From NCBI GenBank assembly GCA_942492025.1, contig CALODJ010000010.1, positions 558,001 through 622,000 on the forward strand: a stretch of DNA of 64,000 nucleotides, read 5' to 3'. The notes beneath the pieces were generated by a model. That model had not been told where the DNA came from and searched no databases. It saw nothing but the letters and a program-made list of their open reading frames with translations. Shown piece by piece: positions 59,755 to 64,000 of this stretch (within the stretch, counting starts at the first letter, position 1; every line of letters begins with the position of its first letter). The position numbers and the translations under genes are program-made. This DNA comes from JABDQW01 sp942492025 (lineage in GTDB: Bacteria > Pseudomonadota > Gammaproteobacteria > SZUA-229).

Positions 59755-60113
59755 TATTGCAGGTCCGCCAATTCACGATTCAACAAACTGGGATCGTTCT
59801 GATTGAGTTCGAGCAGGCGACGCAGGTGTTTGAGGCTGTCAATATCGATATGTTGCCATTGCAGGCCCCAATTTCCATTGTCCATCTCGTGGGTAATCCT
59901 GACGCGAGCATTTATGGAGGCATTTTCACCCAGGAACAGCGCCAGTGCGCATGGCTTGCTGGTATCTATTTCGAGGTTTTCCGGGGGCTCCACCAGCATA
60001 CCCTTGAGTGAAATATCGAGCAAATTGCTGCTCCACTCCTCATTACCGCTCTGCATGAAGATTTCTGCCTGAAACGGGATGCGTTGGTTGTTTCTTCTTT
60101 CCTTGGACGACAT
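59754..60113 (-). CDS. PilZ domain protein
   Basis: A 119-residue single PilZ domain. The c-di-GMP-binding motif is RRNNQRIPFQAEIF (RxxxR) and DISLKGMLVEPP (D/NxSxxG). It should act as a c-di-GMP effector; the partner is unknown. The stop codon is inside a repeat scrap. Confidence 0.88.
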   Translation of the reverse strand: MSSKERRNNQRIPFQAEIFMQSGNEEWSSNLLDISLKGMLVEPPENLEIDTSKPCALALFLGENASINARVRITHEMDNGNWGLQWQHIDIDSLKHLRRLLELNQNDPSLLNRELADLQ

Positions 60114-60254
60114 TTGAGTATTCGTTTTAGCAGTTATTGGATGTAATTCAGAGTTATTATAGTCGCTGCGAGCACTTTCCTCGTTGAAATCGCAGAAAAA
60201 AGTTGATTAACTGTGCGACCTGCTTTTCCAGCCGTTATCCCCCGGGGGGAATTC

Positions 60255-61133
60255 ATGTTTCGAGGAAGTATGGTGGCATTGGTAACACCAATGTTCACCG
60301 ATGGTTCGGTCGATTATGACAGTTTGTCAAAATTGATCGAATTTCATATAGAGAGTGGCACTGCTGCCATTGTTTCGATGGGCACCACTGGTGAATCAGC
60401 GACGTTGGACATGGACGAACACTGCGAAGTCATGCGCCGAACGGTCGAAATGGCTGCCGGCCGTCTATCGATCATTGCAGGTACTGGCTCTAACTCAACA
60501 ACCGAGGCTATCGCACTCACCCGATGTGCGCAGCAGGGCGGGGCTGATGCTTGCTTGCTGGTTGCACCCTATTATAATAAGCCTACCCAGGAGGGGCTGT
60601 ATCTGCATCATAAACTCATCGCCGAATCGGTCGACATACCCCAGATTCTGTACAATGTACCCGGTCGCACCGTTTGCGACATATTGCCGGAGACTGTGGC
60701 CCGTCTGTCGGAAATTCCGAATATTGTTGGTATCAAGGAAGCAACCGGCAGCATGGAGCGTTTGCAGGAAATTCTTTCATTAGTGCCGGCTGATTTTGAT
60801 CTCTACAGTGGCGATGATGCGACCGGCACAGAATTCATGCTGCAAGGAGGGCAGGGCGTTATCTCTGTGACGAGTAATATCGCACCGGTGAAAATGGCCG
60901 CTATGTGCGCTGCCGCCCTGGCGGGTGACAGGGAACAGGCGCTGGAACTTAACCGCCCTCTCGAGGATCTGCATAACGATCTTTTTGTCGAAGCCAATCC
61001 GATTCCTGTTAAATGGGTATTGCATGAGATGGGTATGATACCTGAAGGCATCCGTCTGCCACTGACACCCTTGAGTGAACAGTTTCATGAGTTACTGCGC
61101 CAAGCAATGCGCATTGCCGGAGTATTGTCTTGA
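60255..61133 (+). CDS. dapA: 4-hydroxy-tetrahydrodipicolinate synthase
   Basis: DapA condenses pyruvate with aspartate semialdehyde at the first committed step of lysine/diaminopimelate synthesis. The 292-residue length is the family norm. Seen: MGTTGESATLDMDEH (Thr of the triad), YNVPGRTVCDIL (Tyr), Schiff-base Lys in IVGIKEATGSMERL, and SGDDATGTEFMLQGGQGVISV. The ATG at 60255 follows a GGGGGG-rich site; the frame extends 14 codons upstream. bamC starts inside its last codon, as usual in gammaproteobacteria. Confidence 0.95.
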   Translation: MFRGSMVALVTPMFTDGSVDYDSLSKLIEFHIESGTAAIVSMGTTGESATLDMDEHCEVMRRTVEMAAGRLSIIAGTGSNSTTEAIALTRCAQQGGADACLLVAPYYNKPTQEGLYLHHKLIAESVDIPQILYNVPGRTVCDILPETVARLSEIPNIVGIKEATGSMERLQEILSLVPADFDLYSGDDATGTEFMLQGGQGVISVTSNIAPVKMAAMCAAALAGDREQALELNRPLEDLHNDLFVEANPIPVKWVLHEMGMIPEGIRLPLTPLSEQFHELLRQAMRIAGVLS

Positions 61134-62290
61134 AGCAGTGGTACGCAAAGTCACTCGTGGTTCTACTGACGGCGCTGTTGCTAACAGCCTGTGGCAAGAA
61201 TGAGCGTCCCGAATACCAGGGTGCCGAGTATTACAAAAGCCTTGAGCTGCCACCCGATCTGGCTCTGGAAAAATCGACAGCAGAGGTAGAAGTGCCTGAA
61301 CCAACAGTAGCAGCCCTGGAAGATTTCCAGGCCAAGCACAGGCTGAACAAGGCTGTGGCCCCCGAATTCAAGGGTATTCGTTTGAAACACGATGGCAGCA
61401 TGTACTTCCTAGAAGTCGATGCCGAGCCGACCGTTGTCTGGCCAAAGCTCGAAGCATTCTGGGAACATGAGGGTATTCGCCTGCTGGAAAACAGACCCAT
61501 GTTGGGCTTCATGAAGTCAGACTGGACCAAGCAATTGCAGGTACGCGAAGATGCCGGCTATTTGACCAAACTGTTCAGTAAGCTGGAGCCGGACTTCAGG
61601 GATAAATTCACCATGCGTATTGAGCCCGCTGCGGATCGTACGAAAACGCATATTTTTGTCGCGCACTATGGGATCGAGGTGTTTGTTGAAGCTTCAGGTG
61701 ATGATCAGGGCAATATCCAGTGGCGGGGTAGAAAGAGTGATGTCGAGCTCGAACGTGAAATTCTCTCCCGCCTGACCTTGTTTGCTGGATTGAGCGAAAA
61801 TCAGGCAGAAAGTTTACTCAGGGAATACAAGCCTTTTCAGTCGTATGTCACATACCAGGAGACATTCAAGGCCGAAGATATCGATCCCGAAGCACAAAGC
61901 TCGTTCGGTGACACCCGAATAGCGGTGCTATCCATGAAAGGCACGATGGACTTCGTCTGGTATCGAACGATCCGCGCTCTGGACAGATTACAGATGGATG
62001 AGATTTCACTCGACAAGAAAAAGGGAAGAATCAGTTTTGCCTTGCCTGCAGGCGCCAGACTGTCAAACACGGATGAGGAAGTGGATGAAATTGCCGAGTC
62101 CAGTGGGTTTATGAACTGGCTGAAAGGTAAAACCGGTAAAAAAGATGATGGAAAAGCCAAGAAATTCGTGTTGGCTCTGGTAGAAATGCCCGGATATGTG
62201 GACTTCACGCTACTGGATTCACGTGGAATGGAAGCAACCAGTCCTGTCGCTTCACAACTCCGTGCCGCATTGGCCAGAGCACTGGAATGA
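61130..62290 (+). CDS. bamC: outer membrane assembly lipoprotein BamC
   Basis: A 386-residue lipoprotein. The lipobox LLLTACGKN directs acylation at Cys 21, followed by the unstructured N-terminal stretch (PEYQGAEYYKSLELPPDLAL) that contacts BamD. Two helix-grip domains follow (TVVWPKLEAFWEHEGIRLLENRPMLG and the C-terminal half). It belongs to the BAM complex. Starts with TTG overlapping the dapA stop by 4 bases; the dapA-bamC order is conserved across gammaproteobacteria. Confidence 0.92.
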   Translation: MKQWYAKSLVVLLTALLLTACGKNERPEYQGAEYYKSLELPPDLALEKSTAEVEVPEPTVAALEDFQAKHRLNKAVAPEFKGIRLKHDGSMYFLEVDAEPTVVWPKLEAFWEHEGIRLLENRPMLGFMKSDWTKQLQVREDAGYLTKLFSKLEPDFRDKFTMRIEPAADRTKTHIFVAHYGIEVFVEASGDDQGNIQWRGRKSDVELEREILSRLTLFAGLSENQAESLLREYKPFQSYVTYQETFKAEDIDPEAQSSFGDTRIAVLSMKGTMDFVWYRTIRALDRLQMDEISLDKKKGRISFALPAGARLSNTDEEVDEIAESSGFMNWLKGKTGKKDDGKAKKFVLALVEMPGYVDFTLLDSRGMEATSPVASQLRAALARALE

Positions 62291-62338
62291 TGGCGGTGCG
62301 AGAGTCGCAACCTGGATCGTGCTGCTGTATTGAAAGTC

Positions 62339-62412
62339 GTAGGGTGCGCCGTGCGCACCAGGTTGTTGGATATGGCCCGTGTGATAGGTTCGGTGCGCAC
62401 GGTGCACCCTAC
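62339..62412. repeat. GTAGGGTGCGCC inverted repeat pair
   Basis: GTAGGGTGCGCCGTGCGCACC and its inverse GGTGCGCACGGTGCACCCTA about 30 bases apart, just downstream of bamC. Same pair as the nested copy at 14496-14565; one arm at 31931. Could fold as a large hairpin. Confidence 0.7.
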
Positions 62413-62555
62413 TTGGCTAAATTCATGCTTCGCTCGCAAAGACGGAAAAAATACACTCATAGCACTTCGCTTTGTTGAAAGTGAATTACAACAAGCAATA
62501 GCGAAACAGTGACGCCTGCTCAATCGAGGTGTTTTGCGGTTCTCGTTGCTTTGAT

Positions 62556-63377
62556 TTACTTGTCTTTCTGAATCAGCGCATAAGCCGAATGGTTGTGGAT
62601 GGATTCGAAGTTTTCCGATTCTACTGTGTACGAAATGATGCGCTCATCCCTGTTCAGTTGCGCGGCTATATCACGTACGATGTCTTCGACGAACTTCGGG
62701 TTGTCATAGGCGCGCTCGGTCACCACTTTCTCGTCGGGCCGTTTCAGCAGGCCATAAAGCTCACAGGATGCCTGTGACTCAACGATATCGATAATCTCTT
62801 CTATCCAGACGAACTGTTGTGTTTTTACGGTGACAGTGACATGCGAGCGTTGATTGTGCGCCCCACGGTCTGATATTTTTTTCGAGCACGGGCACAGGCT
62901 GGTGACCGGTACCACGACTTTAACGTGCATGGTGTTGGTGTGATTTCTGCGCTCACCCATCAGAGTGACTTCATAATCGAGCAAGCTCTTGACGCCTGAG
63001 GCCGGGGCCGATTTATTGACGAAGTAATGGAACGTCATCTCGATATGGCCGCACTCGGCATCCAGGCGGTTGGTCATTTCAGTGAGCATGATCTTGAATG
63101 ACTCGACCGTGATTTCCCAGTCGTGGTTATTGAGTATCTCGACGAAGCGGGACATATGCGTGCCCTTGAAGTCATGCGGCAGGTCCACGTACATGTTGAA
63201 ATTGGCGACGGCGTGCTGCACATGACCGGAGCGGTCCTTGACCTGGACAGGGTGCCGGATGTCCTTGATGCCGACCTTGTCGATATGAATGGCGCGGTTA
63301 TCATGACTGCTCTGCACATCCACCATGTCAGATGCTTTAGTCGGCTTTGCTTCGATGATGTCATTCATATCATTCAT
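62556..63377 (-). CDS. folE2: GTP cyclohydrolase FolE2
   Basis: Type IB GTP cyclohydrolase, which makes dihydroneopterin triphosphate for folate and queuosine synthesis with less strict metal use than FolE. Seen: ISVDVRHPVQV-like opening (here IKDIRHPVQVKDRSG), VDLPHDFKGTHMSRFVEIL and the metal-site block VPVTSLCPCSKKISDRGAHNQRS. The start is either the ATG at 63377 (overlapping queD by 8 bases) or 63368; the protein is about 270 residues. It is the downstream partner of queD, sharing the pterin product. Confidence 0.93.
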   Translation of the reverse strand: MNDMNDIIEAKPTKASDMVDVQSSHDNRAIHIDKVGIKDIRHPVQVKDRSGHVQHAVANFNMYVDLPHDFKGTHMSRFVEILNNHDWEITVESFKIMLTEMTNRLDAECGHIEMTFHYFVNKSAPASGVKSLLDYEVTLMGERRNHTNTMHVKVVVPVTSLCPCSKKISDRGAHNQRSHVTVTVKTQQFVWIEEIIDIVESQASCELYGLLKRPDEKVVTERAYDNPKFVEDIVRDIAAQLNRDERIISYTVESENFESIHNHSAYALIQKDK

Positions 63378-63756
63378 ACTCTTCACAATAGCGAACACAG
63401 GCTCGGTCCGTTTCCCACAGGGTCAGTGCTTTGACCCTTATCGTATCGCTGTTTAATATCGCTGCTATTTCCCGATACATATAGGCAGCAATGTTTTCTG
63501 CTGTTGGATTGATGCTGGTGAACGGTTCCAGGTCATTCAGATATCGATGATCGAGACGGTTACCAACCTCATTCGCAGCAGCTTTCATAATCTTGAAATC
63601 GACACCCATGCCGGTATCGTCCAGTGAGGTCGCCACCGCCTCAAGTTCCACTTTCCAGTTGTGGCCGTGCATGCGACTGCAGGCACCCGGATAATCTCGC
63701 AAGGTGTGGGCCGATGCGAACTCGGTCACCACTTTCAGCAGATAGGTTGCAGTCAT
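63370..63756 (-). CDS. queD: 6-carboxytetrahydropterin synthase
   Basis: QueD of 128 residues, of the queuosine precursor (preQ0) pathway. Zinc and catalytic residues: His in FASAHTLRDYPGACSRMHGHNWKVELE with the active Cys, His in LDHRYLND, and NPTAENIAAYMYREI near the C terminus. It uses dihydroneopterin triphosphate, the product of the coupled FolE2. Transcribed with folE2 on the minus strand. Confidence 0.93.
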   Translation of the reverse strand: MTATYLLKVVTEFASAHTLRDYPGACSRMHGHNWKVELEAVATSLDDTGMGVDFKIMKAAANEVGNRLDHRYLNDLEPFTSINPTAENIAAYMYREIAAILNSDTIRVKALTLWETDRACVRYCEEYE

Positions 63757-63816
63757 TATCCGGTTAGTTCAGTCGAATACTTGAGTAAAACAGTAGGATT
63801 TTATCCGAAACGATCA

Positions 63817-64000
63817 TCATTGGCAATTTGAAGCATTCATCCGGGTCAGCTGGTTTTGAATGCTTTGCAGCATACCGTCAGCGTCCAGGCCCCATTCTGA
63901 CAGCATTTCAGCCTGTGTACCCTGCCCGATATAGGTATCGGGGAAACCCAGATTGAGTATGAAATTGTGGTAGCCATTGGCGGCCAGCCATTCATTGACC
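63817..64000 (-). CDS. dxs: 1-deoxy-D-xylulose-5-phosphate synthase, C-terminal end
   Basis: The last 60 codons, cut by the window edge: VNEWLAANGYHNFILNLGFP, DTYIGQGTQAEMLSEWGLDA, DGMLQSIQNQLTRMNASNCQ, stop TGA at 63817-63819. This matches the C terminus of Dxs (E. coli NLGLPDFFIPQGTQEEMR...GLDAAGM). Dxs is the entry step of the MEP pathway, which also contains ispG at 2870. A 60-base gap separates it from queD. Confidence 0.85.
   Translation of the reverse strand, partial: VNEWLAANGYHNFILNLGFPDTYIGQGTQAEMLSEWGLDADGMLQSIQNQLTRMNASNCQ

Overview
The window reads as a stretch of chromosome from a gammaproteobacterium, most likely a sulfur-oxidising, Chromatiales-like lineage. Pointers are typical gammaproteobacterial housekeeping genes (rlmM, ibaG, suhB, trmJ, yajQ, rsmJ, tatD, dapA-bamC, gcvR-bcp, ppx, sbcB), a CbbQ/CbbO (NorQ/NorD) pair, and five exported Gly/Tyr/Arg-rich proteins that resemble the sulfur globule envelope proteins of purple sulfur bacteria. 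No rRNA, prophage or CRISPR array was seen. Species cannot be named from the sequence alone.

Layout. 0.1-9.7 kb: metabolism (SPOR protein, HAD phosphatase, DAHP synthase, IspG, NAD-kinase-like protein, M18 aminopeptidase, a YbaK-type deacylase with a truncated tandem copy, AlaA-type aminotransferase, YggS). 9.8-15.2 kb: the array of five sulfur-globule-like genes, all on the minus strand, plus one membrane coiled-coil protein. Four of the genes have visible terminators, and three share the same upstream palindrome and 5' leader motif. 15.3-26.5 kb: sbcB, the CbbO/CbbQ pair and RNA modification/repair genes. 26.5-34.3 kb: two facing operons, MoxR-DUF58-DUF4350-DUF4129 type (plus) and SpoIIM-RDD (minus), with a PsiE protein between. 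34.5-36.9 kb: a DUF1538 pair with a P-II-like protein and a CBS protein. 37.9-38.8 kb: a tRNA cluster. It holds a broken tRNA-Pro with a 71-nt insertion in its T loop, an intact tRNA-Pro(TGG), a tRNA-Arg(TCT) split in its anticodon by a 261-nt group I intron, tRNA-His and tRNA-Lys. 38.8-43.2 kb: a decayed accessory stretch (dead integrase-core transposase, gene fragments, DUF389 protein, beta-barrel protein, MITE-like elements). 43.4-64 kb: DUF3047 protein, Crp/Fnr regulator, lytic transglycosylase, proS, LysR, PerM-type permease, a Fur-box-preceded porin/FMN-binding/PepSY operon, a K+ channel/MBL pair, ppx, bcp, gcvR, PilZ, dapA-bamC, queD-folE2 and the 3' end of dxs.

Small palindromic elements recur through the window. 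They begin and end with CTAG/TTAG/TTAA and have termini like TAGCCCGCATTTCTCACC or TAACCCGGATATTGCACGAAGG. Several abut genes so that the terminal TAG/TAA is the gene's own stop codon. This fits a MITE family with a YTAR-type 4-bp target duplication, which leaves a stop codon intact after insertion.

The most interesting items are the group I intron inside the tRNA-Arg(UCU) anticodon, the co-regulated sulfur-globule-like array, the stop-codon-docked repeats, the interrupted tRNA-Pro, and the putative Fur-controlled flavin-based electron-transfer operon.
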